Of a stretch of DNA of 64,000 nt, positions 22,129 to 34,154 are shown in pieces. The stretch is from the NCBI GenBank assembly GCA_025766275.1, contig JAFKAC010000003.1, positions 2,914,001 to 2,978,000 on the forward strand, in the 5' to 3' direction. Position 1 is the first letter of the stretch. Each line of letters begins with the position of its first letter. Origin of the DNA: Lactarius indigo. Lineage: Eukaryota > Basidiomycota > Agaricomycetes > Russulales > Russulaceae. Made by a program: the position numbers and the translations under genes. The notes beneath the pieces were generated by a model that did not search any database, was not told the DNA's origin, and was given only the letters and a program-made list of their open reading frames with translations.

Positions 22129-23699
22129 CTATGTATCACCCGCACCGTTCTGGCCATCCATCTGAGCTGTCTCCACTTCTATATTTAGTAGTGCGTTCAT
22201 GTCCAGCATCCCCATATCGGAAGTACTCGTTATGGGGTCGAATTGAAACTGGGGAAAAATCGACCATTTCGCCTATACCCATGTCAAATGGTGGCTCTCC
22301 TCCACTAGTGTCGGGCACAGGGGCGGCATGCGAGGCGCTAGCATTGAAACTTGCAAGCAGGGAACCTGGGGATGGTGGTGCATTGCCTCCATTTGCCTCC
22401 AGCGGTTTCCGTCGTATCGCCAAACAGGTTCGTGGTAGATATGCCGCTGGTGGGTTCGTCACCAAACAGTGTCTTCACGTCCACGTCCACCGATACGTCC
22501 ACATTCGTCATGTCGATGTCCATCCCCTCCAGATCGAGCTCAATGGGGCGATCGGCGGAGCTTCCCAGTGCAGCGTCAAGGCCAACATGTGCCGTTGCTG
22601 GAGCCTCTTCTGGTAACATAGTTAGATCTATGTCTACAGGTCGATTTGCGATATCAGAGGCCGCCAGTGCGGCCATGAAGTCGGGTGGGAATTCACTTGT
22701 GGCAGTTACACGGCCTGACTTCGGGGCGAGCGTGACGGGGGACGGAAGGCCACCCAGACCTTGGGCGAGCTCCGCGGGATTGATGCGCAGTGCAGCGGAG
22801 GATAAATCGAGCTTGTGGGGGAACTGTGGTCGGTTGAGTGAGGACAACGATATGGTGGATTGACGACGAGCTGCCAGGAAAGAGCCCCCCTCCTGATTTC
22901 TGAGTTCCGGATACCGATGGACCAGGAATATCCTTAGGGTGTACAAGTGATACTGAGCTCGCGCTGGGTTCAGCAGGACCGTTGCTCACCGCAACAGCTT
23001 CAGGCTCCGGAGGAGGCCGATTCCTGAGAGCCTCTGCCTCTCTTTCTGCTTTCTCCTGAGCTTTAGCTCTGTCGAGATCTCGCTGAAGCACTGCGATGGC
23101 GCGTGACTGACATCGAATCAACACGCTTGAAACAGCCCCTTCCTGTATGGAAGGTGAACTGTGCTCACCAGATGTGCTTCCACGGTGTCGCATAACTGAT
23201 CATATTTCTCGATTTCACGACCCAAAGCGTCGGTAAGGGAATGAGGAGGATGCGTGGCATAGTTGTTGATCCCACTGCAGAAACATATGGACTTCAGCTT
23301 CTCGACGGCATGAAACATCTAAGCGACTTACAGTCTCCTGGTGTCAGCAAAGAACGCATGTATCTGGTTCGTCTTCACAGCAGCGTTCTAACGGATCCAT
23401 AATGAATACAATCATATGGCGAGTGCAGCGATAAGAAAGGGGAAGTGTCGCACCCTAAGACAAATCGCAATTGCGTCTAGCTCTGGCTCGAGGACAGCCT
23501 TTGGAGGGGACGGATTTGGGGGCGGTAGCATAGTGCCCTCCTTAGAGCTGGTGGCCATGGCTGTACCACTTGACGTTGAAAGGGGTTGAGTAGCAGAAGA
23601 AAGGGCCGCTGGGGGAGGAGCGCCTGAAGTAGCAGCTTTTAGGGTGCTTGAGGCCCCCGCCGTGGATGGTTTACGAATGATACGCGCTTTGGGGGGCAT
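22129..23699 (-). CDS. Unassigned acidic nuclear-type protein
   Basis: I do not recognise the family. The frame opens with a Pro/Ser/Ala-rich leader (PPKARIIRKPSTAGASS) and a helix (EPELDAIAI). Short exons follow with 'NQIHAFFADTRR', 'YDQLCDTVEAHL' and the coiled-coil-like 'AIAVLQRDLDRAKAQEKA'. The second half is Ser-rich, then acidic (RPIELDLEGMDIDMTNVDV), and ends 'MNALLNIEVETAQMDGQN' before the TAG at 22129. The layout of a short helical core and an acidic tail recalls transcription-complex subunits such as Mediator tail proteins, but no motif proves this. Exon joins near 22400-22860 are uncertain. Head-to-head with the Atg14-like gene, 255 bp apart. Confidence 0.6.
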
Positions 23700-23954
23700 A
23701 GTTATGGCATGAATTACCCAGCAAGTGTGTCTACGGCGCTCAGTACTTAAATAAACCCGGGCGTAGTTGAGCGTCGACGGTAGTGGAATGAAGAGTCTAC
23801 TTGATCAATTGCAAGCTTGCGGAGCCGCGGCCCAGCCCACCGAGGCGACTCGCACAACCCGGAAACCCACTTGGCGAGTCTCTCGGACGCCTGTATGCTT
23901 TCGTCTCGTTCTCTCCTCTCACTCCGGAATTGAACCCTTACCTGGCCCATTCCC

Positions 23955-26900
23955 ATGGAGACCGACTCTCACTCTCACGGCCGCAGGCGGGGCGAGGACA
24001 AATGGGGTGGGAAGTAATCCGTCGGGTGGACTTTTGACACCTGTTGAGTATCAGGTCACCTCAGTACACTGATTCGTTCACTCAGACGAACTTGCAACTG
24101 TGCCAGCATCTGCTTAGACATATCACTCGCATTCAAATCCGGAACTTCACGCCATTCCCCGGTCGTGACGCTTTTGCCTCTGCTCTTACCCAGCCGTCCG
24201 AGCAATCACAGTTTACGTCCTACGGAAGCTTGTCCGATGACCTGGATGTCGCCATTTCTCGAAAGAGGTCTCGGAGGACGTCGTCCGCGTCTATCATGAC
24301 GGTAAAGAGCAGGCTTGACAGTCACCCCAGCGATGAATCGTGGGCTGCTGGCTCCGCGAGTCCCCCGGATTTGAGGGCCAGGAAGCGCAATGTTTCTCGG
24401 GTCAGCACACGGGAGTCCCCGGCGAGCGTAGGGCCAGGAAGTCATCCACCGCTCTCTGGAACTGGAGCGGCCTCCAGGGCCAACCGCCCACGGACGCTAT
24501 CTATGTCCTCGTCCGTTTCTGGGAAAGCAGAGGTTCCCGCAGCTACCCAGTGGCAAACCCACACACAGAAAACCTTGGAGAAGGTACTGCGATCGCGCCT
24601 GGTGGAGACCTTCGTCGCTGTCACTGTCCCAAGCACCTTCGGAGAACATGGCTCTCTAACAAAACCGGCTCTTGCGTCTCATGCACACCGACCTACCTCT
24701 AGAGAAAGCCCCGCTTCGAACCGTAACTTACACCCACCACAAGGCACTCCCTCAAGGTCGACATCAAGTTCCAGGGATGAACAACACACCAAGCGCATTT
24801 CCCGGACGGCCACCGCTGTAACTACTGACAAGACCGCATCCACTCGCAAAGTTGCCGCAAGCCCCACGAAACTTAATGGCAACGCTCCCAAGCCAAGGTC
24901 ACTTAAGGCCGATAGTGAAACACGGACTGTGCCCAATTTTATATCTAACATTCACAATCCTTCCACGAATCCTGACTTTGCGTTGGACATACACGATTTC
25001 TCCAAACAGACTGACCCTTCAGCCACCTACGTGACTGTGCAACTTTGGGCAAAACTGCACCAAGATCCTGTAAATAACAGGGACAAAGGAAAGGAGAAGA
25101 TGTCAGATGAGGTAGATATATCTGACCCGCAGTGGAAGGCGGCGGGACATTGGGATGTATCCTTGCTGACCTGGTTCCATTACCAGATGAGGTAGGCTCT
25201 TTGTTAATCCCACCAACGCCACTACCTAAAGAGGGATCCATTGATGCAGATCGCCGCCCCAACCGTCAAGTCTACCCTCAAATACACTTTTGCTGACACT
25301 TTCGCCACCAGGCAAGGACATTCTACATACCGGTTGCTTCATCTTTTGGGGCCTACCCGTTCACCATCACCCTCGAACGGTTATAATTCCGATCCGGAGA
25401 GCCACGCGTCCGGGATTTTACTTGTTTCAAAAACTGCCACGCCACGCCGCAAGGATTTTTCATTGCCCAGAACCAAAGCCCGCGAACCGCACGCCCGTTA
25501 TGCTGCGACTTCGAGCTGGCATGACCTCGTGAAGTACGTGTCAGATATGTAAATTCGACGTCGACGAACCGTTGATACCTGAAATCGCTTAGGTTAGTTA
25601 ACTTACAGAGCGCGATCATCGACACGCGGCGGTTGTTGTCTGAGGATATACAGCATGTCGATGGATTGTTCGCCCCCCTGGACACCAATTGGTTGGTACG
25701 TAGTCATTGGACCAGTGAGGGTTGTTGATGCTAAACTCTCCGCGTCGTGCCTCGGCTCTGCTAAAATAGACGAGAGAAGTTTCCGAGCGGGAAGCTCGCC
25801 TAGCCGACTGGCGGGCTGCAGAAGCCCGAGCACGAGTTGAATTGGGAGGCCGTAAGCATGGTTACACGTGTTCATGATCGCCGTCGTGGGTTCTCAAAGC
25901 GCCTCACAGTGTCAGAGCGCATTCGCGAGCGGAAGGAAGAACTAAAGTGCCGTCGGGCATTATTATCCTCAGCGATGGTCATGCTTAGTCAAGACGTCAC
26001 TGCCGAAGCGATTCTAGAACAGGAGTTGTTGCGTGAGAGGTGTGTAAAATTATTTTGTGTCAGCGACCATGCTCTTCTATGACGCGATCTACAGAGACAC
26101 CTTAGCAGCACTTCAGCGCCGTATCCCGTCCATTCAGGTTACTCTCATTTCAACTCTGTCATCACTCTTCCCCATAGACTTGATCTCGGGGCTCCGATCT
26201 TTTGTTCAGCGTTCTCGGCGTACCGTTGCCTATCCCGACTGGTGCCACGGACCCTGCACCGCCTTTGTCGTTGCTGGCGTATAAGGATGTCAACGAGGAG
26301 ACAGTCGCTACTGCGTTAGCATATGCCGCCCTCGTTGTCCAGTTACTGGCCATGTACCTGGGCAAGGTGCTTGTTTATCCAATTACCTTTTGTGGAAGTA
26401 GGAGCATGATCCGGGATGGCATTTCCGCCATGGTGGGCCCAAGAATGTGCGTACTTTGCTCGAAAGGTCTGTATTAATTAACTCCTAGTGAAGGTTCCCA
26501 CTATTTTCCAAAGGTGTGGATACGTACCGGTTCGAATACGGGGTGTTCCTATTGAATAAGAATATCGAGATGGTTGTTGCCGTTCCTTGATTCTTTTGGA
26601 ATGTAGAAGCTGAACGCCATTCTTAGCTCATGTCTGACCGCAATCTTCGTGCCCTGGATATGCGACATACTCTTCCCAATCTCAAGAATCTATTATTGAC
26701 GCTCTCAGATGGAGAAGGCGCTAGATTGGGGTGGGCGCATATACTGTAGCCTCATCTAGGTCTCATCCTCACTGACCTTCGCTTAGCGATCTGCGCTCCT
26801 CTACAACATCATTGACAGGACTGGAGTCCCCAGTTCGTCCTCTGTCTCCATTAAGCAAAGCCCATCCACAGTTTCTACGTCTACCATGGCAAGCGAGCTA

Positions 26901-27127
26901 CCTGAAGCCACAGATGAGTCGCCACCCCACAGTGGATCGACGACGCCATCAAAGGGTGCCGTAGATACACATCATGCTCCTTCTCCCGCATGTCCAGACC
27001 TTTTCTTGGTCTGTCCGGGTTCCTACGCTCTCGATACCCGTCGAGTGCACAACGACCGTCAGTAAAGGTGGTACCGGAGTCACTTGAAATGGTGTTGAAA
27101 ATGAAAATGGAGAGGAAGGGCAAATGA
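23955..27127 (+). CDS. Atg14/UVRAG(Vps38)-family subunit of the Vps34 PI3-kinase complex
   Basis: Exon 1 (METDSHSHGRRRGEDKW) splices into 'SPQYTDSFTQTNLQLCQHLL', followed by a long Ser/Arg-rich segment. A C2-like part ('SATYVTVQLWAKLHQD', 'YPFTITLERLYSDPESHASG') comes next, then coiled coil ('SAIIDTRRLLSEDIQHVD', 'REARLADWRAAEARARVELG', 'RLTVSERIRERKEELKCRR'). The C-terminal family core is 'VLGVPLPIPTGATDPAPPLS', 'ALAYAALVVQLLAMYLGK', 'GSRSMIRDGISAMVGPRM', 'YRFEYGVFLLNKNIEM' and 'RHTLPNLKNLLLTLSDGEGA'. Together these mark the Beclin-1-binding subunit of Vps34 complexes I or II, acting in autophagy or endosomal sorting. At least eight introns. The last exon is uncertain: one frame stops near 27065, another at 27127. 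Confidence 0.8.
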
Positions 27128-28370
27128 CTGGAAGCACGGAGGAAAATGGAGAGGATGATGAGGACCGCCGAACGTTACGGGGTGTGCCCGTGAATAGCGG
27201 AGGAGAGGACGTGAAAGAGGTGGTGCGAGGAGGGGAGAAAGAGACGGAGGCTTCCAGAATACCGGTACCGGTTGGGGAGGATAGGGAGAGACGTTAGCGG
27301 TATCTCGCGTGCTCACACATATTTGACTATAACGTCGCCCGACAGGACTGAGTCTTGAGTGCGTGTGCTGAGTGAAGGGAGGCTGTGCGGTGTGTCATAG
27401 GCGGTCCTATTTTCCTGCTGCTAACCCGAGCGGGAAAAGGAAAGTGCCCTGGTCAAAAGGGGTTTGGTCAGTTCTTAGCCTAAATGCGGCAATTCAAAAT
27501 AAACGAGGGCGTTCGTAATGATATCTAATACAATTCAATTGCAACCCCTCCCCTGTGTCCCTCCCTTTCAAAAGGGTAAATAGGACATGGAGCTTGGACT
27601 GAATGTTTCGGCGGTCGACATGGGGACGCCGGTGGGCACCCCCTTGAAGCATAGTTAAGTGCTCTACAGCGACAATATGAGACCTTGAATGAGACAAGGA
27701 ATGAATGCATGCGCGGAGCGGAAGCAAAGCGGGGGAGTATTACGCGACGGGGGATACTGTAAGCAAGGGGGAGGTGGACACCAAGCCAGTAGCGGGGCGG
27801 GTGGCGGCACGATGAACGGGAAATAAGTAAAAAAGTTGAAACAGAAAAAAAAACAAAATTTGAGGAGGCAAAGGAAGGATGTGAAGAGGGGGGTGCACTG
27901 TGTTTTAGAGTTCTTCCACGCGCTACAAGCGAAGGTCCCGTTCCCAATCCCCTGCCTGCCCCGTTTATATAATAATATTTTCATCTCCATCCTGTCTCAC
28001 TTCCCTCACCTCACCTTCTCTGTCGTCGTGGTGGTCTCTGACAAAATTCGGTGAGCTTCCTCTGATCCCGGCTATCCGATGCTTCTCACTCCTTTCCTCC
28101 CATAGCACATCAGTGTAACATCAGTCCTTTTTAGACGGGCTCAAAATTCCTCTACTACAAGGTACGCATCAAACACTCGTCACTCCACCCTCACCCACCC
28201 TCATTTTCTCCCTCCCCCCCATATACAGCCAACTTTACCTTTTTGTGCAACTAGGCCTTTTGCTTTCGCTTCACTTACCCTTTTTTCTTCTTGTCTGCTC
28301 TGTCCAATTTTCGTCCGGAACTGAACCTAAAAAAACGTGAAAAAAAGACTTTTAATACCTTCTATCTGTC
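27128..28370. other. Intergenic region and Pumilio promoter/leader
   Basis: No gene is seen. A TATA-like TTTATATAATAATATTTT lies at 27963-27980. A pyrimidine-rich stretch (about 28000-28340), common before fungal start codons, leads into the Pumilio gene. 27130-27300 is purine-rich. Confidence 0.4.
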
Positions 28371-31300
28371 ATGGCGGCTAGCCTTCAAACCATCTACTTC
28401 CCCTACTGATACACACCCAACCTCCGATGAACGAAAGGCAGAGTCCACCCGCTTTCTTGGACTTGGCCGACTCTGTAAGTGGACTGGCACCTGCTCATTA
28501 TCGGTCGTTTCTATACGGATTTTACAGACGGCTAGGTTGGGGTCTAATATGCCGAGATGTCAGTCTGTGAGCAATTCATTTTTTCTTCTTGCTTTTTGCC
28601 CAATAATCTCATTCCGTGTCAGCGAGTCGAGCTTAACGCCTAGAGCACGAGAGGCAACCGTGCTTTGCATCGCAAGATGTTCGAGGAGCAGATGCGTGCC
28701 CTGGAGCAGCAGCAGGCGCAGGAGTTTGCTCAGTATTCCTGCCGACGGCAACGGCAACGCTTTACAGCATATGGCTGCATCTGCGCCTACCACTCCCCCT
28801 CGTGTTAATACCCTCCTTCCTGGTGGCCCCGATGTTTCTCCCACTCTTCGCACTGGTTTCGCCCGTATGGTTTAGATACCGACGTCCTCTTCCAGAGCTG
28901 TTGGCTCAGTTTCTGACAAGCGTAAATCGGTGACCTATGCTCCAATAAACACACTCTCCGGAGATCCCCTCGAATAACCCCCATGGCAACAACGGTCTTG
29001 GTCAAGGTTACGGACGTGCAGGCGCCAAAAGCCTGCCAGCCAGCCGCCGCACTTCGGCCAGCAGTCACGACGAGGAGCTTGCTGGCCATCTGCAGGGTCT
29101 TTCTATGGCTGGGGAAGTTTTCCCGTCAGTAGCCAATCAGGAACATGTTCCATCACAGAAAAACGGCACTACGCATGACGAGGACGGCCTCCGTTATGGT
29201 AACGCGTATAATGCAGGCATGATGCTGGACGAGCAGCTCGATGAGGAGATGAATAGTGAATATAATTATCTAATATCAACTGCCACTTCTAATGTGTCTT
29301 AGATGCAATCCTCAACTACCAACATCTGACGATGACAAGTACCAAGCTTCTCACTTCCAGAAGGTGTGCACCATTCTCTCCTTCATATACTGAGTTGATC
29401 GTCCCCCCCTTCTAGCTGTCCGCTTCTTCCGCTGCTTTGGACCTGGCTGCCTTATCTCAGGCTCCTTCACGTACTTCTGTGATTGGCCGTGTGGGTGATG
29501 CACCGAACCTTCTGAGTGGCCGCAGTTTTCAGAGTCATCTCGGCCCGATCCTTTTGCACGCGATGGCCGTCGTGTCTCTACCAAACCCTATCTTGAGCAT
29601 TAGTGACCTGTCAGGCAATAACAAGCTTGGAGGAACTGTCTCTGCCTCTGCAACCCCCCACCTTCCTTCGCATGGCCAAGTGCTCACTGCCCATATCCAG
29701 GCGCCAGGTTCGCGACGCGGATCTCCTCTGGGACTCCCAGATTCAATGTCCATTACAACACGCTCGGTTCCTGCTACTCCTTTGGCCGGCATTTCCAATG
29801 CTATGCCCGCGCATTTGACTAAAAACACCCGGCACTCCAATTTCTCCCGAAGCCCAAAATCTTGGTGCACGCCTTACACCCCAAGGGTCGCATCAGCTCG
29901 GAGATAGCCCGTTGAGCAGTGACTTGCAGTCTTCCATTTCGAGGTTATCTGGTCACAGCCAGTACGACAACTTCGATTCTGGTTATGATGACCCACTTCA
30001 TGTACGTTCCATTTTGCTCATTGGCTTGCTTATATAACCACGCCTTTGTATAGCCCTATGGTGGTGACGCTGCCGTTTATGGTCTGAACAACGGTAACGC
30101 CATCGATGACCGTCGATTCAACTCGTATGGAAACGGCAATGGTCTCGCCAGCACGGGCTCGACGGCTTTATACCACCACCATGGTTCGCGTTATGGTCTG
30201 GGGATTGGTGGTCGTGTTGCTAGTGATGGAAAGATGAACGGCTTGCACGGCCCGAAGCATAGGCGTGGGGATGTTGATCGGGAATGTACGTCTCTGCAAT
30301 TAGTGCCAAGCTCATCGTATTCACATTATAACCAGTTAATCGCTTTGCCGGTACTCGTCTCGAGGACCTGGCCGGCGAGATCTCGAGCTTGTGTAAAGAC
30401 CAACACGGGTGTCGGTACCTGCAAAAGAAACTCGAAAGAGGGTGTTCCGGAACACCGTGATATGATATTCCGTGAGACGTTTGGTCATTTTGCGGAGTTG
30501 ATGACTGGTAAATATATACAGACATCATTTTGCTTGATCACTTTCTGATTCGTTTTTTTTTTTTTCAGATCCTTTCGGCAATTACCTCTGTCAGAAGCTG
30601 TTAGAATACTCCACCGATGAGCAGCGAAACATCATTTGCGAGTCTGTTGCGCAGGACCTCGTTAATATTTCGCTCAACATGCACGGAACTAGAGCAGTCC
30701 AAAGATGATCGACTTCCTGTCGACACGGAGACAGGCAAGCATAGTTTTATAATTGTTTTCCCTCCTGTCCACTGACAGGGTGGCGGTTGGACACAGACTG
30801 ATCATAGATACCATGGCCAGATTCACTCGATCATTGTCGCGCTCAGTCTGCACGTTGTGGTGCTCATCAAGGATCTGAACGGGAATCATGTCATCCAGAA
30901 ATGCTTGAACAAATTGGCGCCAGAGGATAACCAAGTTAGTTGTCCCCTCAAAGTCAGGGTTATGTACTAAAGTTGGCTCCGTCAGTTCATATACAATGCA
31001 GTAGCCGCCAACTGCGTTGAGGTTGCGACTCATCGCCATTGGTTGCTGTGTTCTTCAACGCTGCATAGATCATGCGTCAGATCACCAGCGCATTCAACTG
31101 GTGAATGAAATCACCTACAATGCGTTGACACTCGTTCAGGACCCTTACGGCAAACTACTGGGTGATACTTCCTTCGAATAACGGTGACGGCTGGCCGCAT
31201 GATCGACTCAATGGTTCATTAGGTTGTGCAATACATCCTCGACCTGAACGATAACAGATTCAGTGATTGCTGTCATTCGTCAGTTTTTATTGGTAATGTC

Positions 31301-32060
31301 TGCGCACTTTCTGTTCAGAAGTTTAGCTCCAATGTTATCGAGAAGGGTATGTGCAATGATCACTTCTCGGTTGCTTGCGTTTACTGATGGGAACAGTGGT
31401 ATTCGTGTTGCCGAGCACAATACGCGGAAACTCCTTATCGAGGAGCTTCTCAACCGTACAAGGCTCGAGAAGTTGCTGCGCGATTCATATGGTAATTACT
31501 GTGTGCAAGTAAGTGTATACCAGTGCTTCATGACTGCAATACTCATTTGAAATAAGACTGCCCTGGATTACGCGGAGCCTGGCCAACGTGCCCTGCTCGT
31601 GGACGGCATTAGACCAGTTCTACCCCTAATCAGGAACACGCCCTATGGCAAGCGCATCCAGAACAAGTTGCAACGCGAACAGCAACACTTGGACCATTTC
31701 GGGGGCTATCACAGTCAGCAGGCTCTTGCTGTAAACATGGCCAATCATGGTGCTGGTCGCCACCTTCCAGCGGACCCATTGTCGGGCGTGTACTCGGGTC
31801 AGAATGGGATGTACTCTGCTGGTCTACCTAGTCAGGCCCAGCCAGCCCTCTCTCAAGCCGGTCTACGCGGACCAATTCATAGCCTTCAACCTCATGCGCT
31901 CGACAATTACGTCCTTCAGAGCAACGCCGGTCATGCCCCCCATCAAGGGGCGTTTTCCGCGTTTGGCAACGTTGGCGTTGGCTCCTCATTCCCCGGTGTT
32001 AGCGTCGCAAGTAGTCTGGCCGATCCGTACCAGCGTACTTCTTTCGGCTATTCGATGTAA
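28371..32060 (+). pseudogene. Pumilio/PUF RNA-binding protein with many apparent frame breaks
   Basis: PUF proteins bind 3' UTRs through eight helical repeats and repress mRNAs. The repeats are plain: 'RLEDLAGEISSLCKDQHGCR', 'FGHFAELMT', 'DPFGNYLCQKLLEYSTDEQR', 'VNISLNMHGTRAVQ', 'ALTLVQDPYG', 'LEKLLRDSYGNYCVQTALDY' and 'VLPLIRNTPYGKRIQNKLQ'. The tail is Gly/Ser/Ala-rich and ends 'SFGYSM'. Recovering the family sequence needs one- or two-base changes at about 28735, 28868, 28895, 28958, 29820, 30435, 30702, 31040, 31267 and 31285, several in homopolymers, while the introns look normal. The start is uncertain (ATG at 28371 or 28437). This is a decaying gene or poorly corrected sequence. Confidence 0.7.
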
Positions 32061-32592
32061 ACTACGCTCCACACTGGTGACCAGCTTGCCGTTCGAAAAT
32101 CCACCCAACACATGATTTCATCAATACCACCTTTATACCCTATAGTATTCTTGTCAAGGACCTCCATATGTTCATTATGCTGTCCCGGGGCGATACACTG
32201 GCGATCGGGAATCACTCATGGCATACCACACCAGGCGCATTTGTACTTCAAACCCGCATTCATCGTCGCTTCATTCCTGTGTCTTTTGTTAAGCACCCTT
32301 CCGTGAACAGTTTTCTTGGTTCGCCACATTTGTACAGCGTATTCCCAAGTTATAACCTCGTCCTTTTGTCCCGATCCATAACGCATCTGTTTAATCGTAT
32401 CCCGTCGCACACTATTTGTCTGTCATTCTGTAGTTATTCTGCTCAATCTCAAAGTCGTCTTGGTTAATACTTTTTTTCTGTGAGGACGTTGTCGGTCTTT
32501 GTGTGAGTTTGGTCTTGTGGATATCGAAGTCCCGTGTGGCACCGGGCCGGGTGAATACTGCCTGCCTTCCACACCACTGACATTGTAATACC

Positions 32593-33269
32593 ATGTCCGT
32601 ACCTTCGCGCTCAGTTCCAAGTCGCCACAAGGCCCAGCAAGAAGAGGAAGACGCTGCTGCCCTGAAGCTCGGTCCAGGTACGTCTGAGACCGCATTCACC
32701 TCATTCAGGCGCGGTCTTACTGGCACTATTCTTCAGAATTCAACAATGCTGGCTGTCTCCTGATCTCAGAAGTCAAGTATCTACTCGAGAACAGGGACAA
32801 GGATGCCCCAGACACGGTGTCCGTTTGGTAGTGTCTCAGCCCTCGAAACACCTTGTTCAATAAGCCCTTTGTCACATCAGAGTGTACAACAAAACCTTGG
32901 AATATGTCAAGACTTTTGCCAAGTTCAATACCACCGACTCGGCGTCGGCTGTTCGAGAGTAGGGCTTTTCCTTCACTGAAGTCAGCGGCGGCCCCCGCGC
33001 TCCCCTCAATTGGATTGCGCTCATGTTTCCCCCCTCGTAATAGAATCTTGCGAAGAGAGCCAGAGTTGACGCAGTTCGAGACGGCACAAATCGCAAATTT
33101 GTGTCCCGCCGATGCGGAGGAAGCGAAGAGTATAATACCTAGGTACGCTCGACAACCTTCTGCGTTGCGTTCACTGTTTTTATATATCTCAAGTCTCGTC
33201 AAAATCGAAGATGACAGACTTCAGGCTTTGCTAGACGAGATACAGGCCATGCGGAAGTTCCAGACGTGA
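32593..33269 (+). CDS. RPB4: RNA polymerase II subunit RPB4
   Basis: RPB4 forms the Rpb4/Rpb7 stalk of RNA polymerase II. Spliced landmarks: 'CLLISEVKYLLENRDKDAP', 'VYNKTLEYVKTFAKFNT', 'SAVREILRREPELTQFETAQ', 'IANLCPADAEEAKSIIPS', 'LVKIEDDRLQALLDEIQAMR' and terminal 'KFQT'. Four introns of 49-80 bp; each join restores the family sequence. About 135 residues, as expected. Start: the ATG at 32593 before 'SVPSRSVPSRHKAQQEEED'. Confidence 0.92.
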
Positions 33270-33616
33270 TGCGTCAACGGACCTCTTCCTTCGTAATGAC
33301 GTATCCCTCTTTTACGGAGTGTTGCCTAACTGCCGTGGAAGCCAAGGGGCCGTTCTTTGACACAATAATTCCGAGCACATACACAGCTGTGTAGGGCGAA
33401 ACGCTCCTGCATACTCACCCGATGTGTATATGTAGCACAGAAGGTATCTACGCGCCTTTCGACTCTTCGTCCACTACTTGTCTTGAGAGATGATGCATAT
33501 AATTCATATTCATTGTGTAATATGAGTCTCAAAGCATACATCCTGGTGAGGGTTTGTGATGTGAAAAGTAGGAAAGGGATGCATGTCACACGAGAGAGGA
33601 TGAAAAATGGATTGCT

Positions 33617-33912
33617 TCACCGGTTCTAAGGATTGGATCGTGCGTGAGCCAGGCCGTAGCGAAATAAACACGACAGACATCACCTTCACAAACCCAATGG
33701 CGGCAGATTTTTCGCGGAAACACTGACGGCACAGGTCAAGACCATACTTGCGGATGAGACCAGCTTGGTGGGCACAGAGGCGGCTGTCAAACCATAGGTC
33801 GTCAGCGTTCTCCCGTTCTGGTCGGTTGCACTTGAGACAGTGTAGCGTACCATTGGCGGGACCCCTTGCCAAACTTGCGAGGGCGGGAAAACCAGACTGC
33901 GTCGTGAGTCAT
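33617..33912 (-). CDS. RPS29: 40S ribosomal protein S29 (uS14)
   Basis: A tiny ribosomal protein of the 40S head. Exon 1 reads '[20 protein letters not shown]' and a split cysteine codon. After a GT-AG intron comes '[20 protein letters not shown]' and '[13 protein letters not shown]', then a short last exon (NR, stop). The four zinc-ligand cysteines, C-x2-C...C-x2-C, are all present. About 56 residues, the family length. Start: ATG at 33912, with the usual short Ala/His leader. Confidence 0.93.
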
Positions 33913-33919
33913 TTTGGTG

Positions 33920-34150
33920 GGCGGGCTGCTAACACAAACAGTACTGTCGGTTCGAAGTGTTAAAGGTAGAGAAAAGGCAGGGCACACCTTGGCTAAGTCA
34001 GGTTGCTGAGGTTAGTATCGACTGCGAGGTGTGTCGAATCGAGAGACATGTCAGATTATGTAAGAACTATATAGTGGCTGGCGGGAACCAGAGTAGTCAG
34101 CCCGGTCCGGTCCTCCTGATGGCCAAAATTGGAAGCTGTCCTATGTCTTA
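33920..34150. other. Short intergenic region upstream of RPS29
   Basis: Promoter side of RPS29. No gene is seen before the MFAP1 remnant begins. Confidence 0.3.
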
Positions 34151-34154
34151 GCGA

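Noticed and set aside
22351..22863. 170-residue plus-strand frame opposite the unassigned acidic gene
   Set aside because: The minus strand has the acidic, spliced frame with sensible stop and start; the plus frame has no motif.
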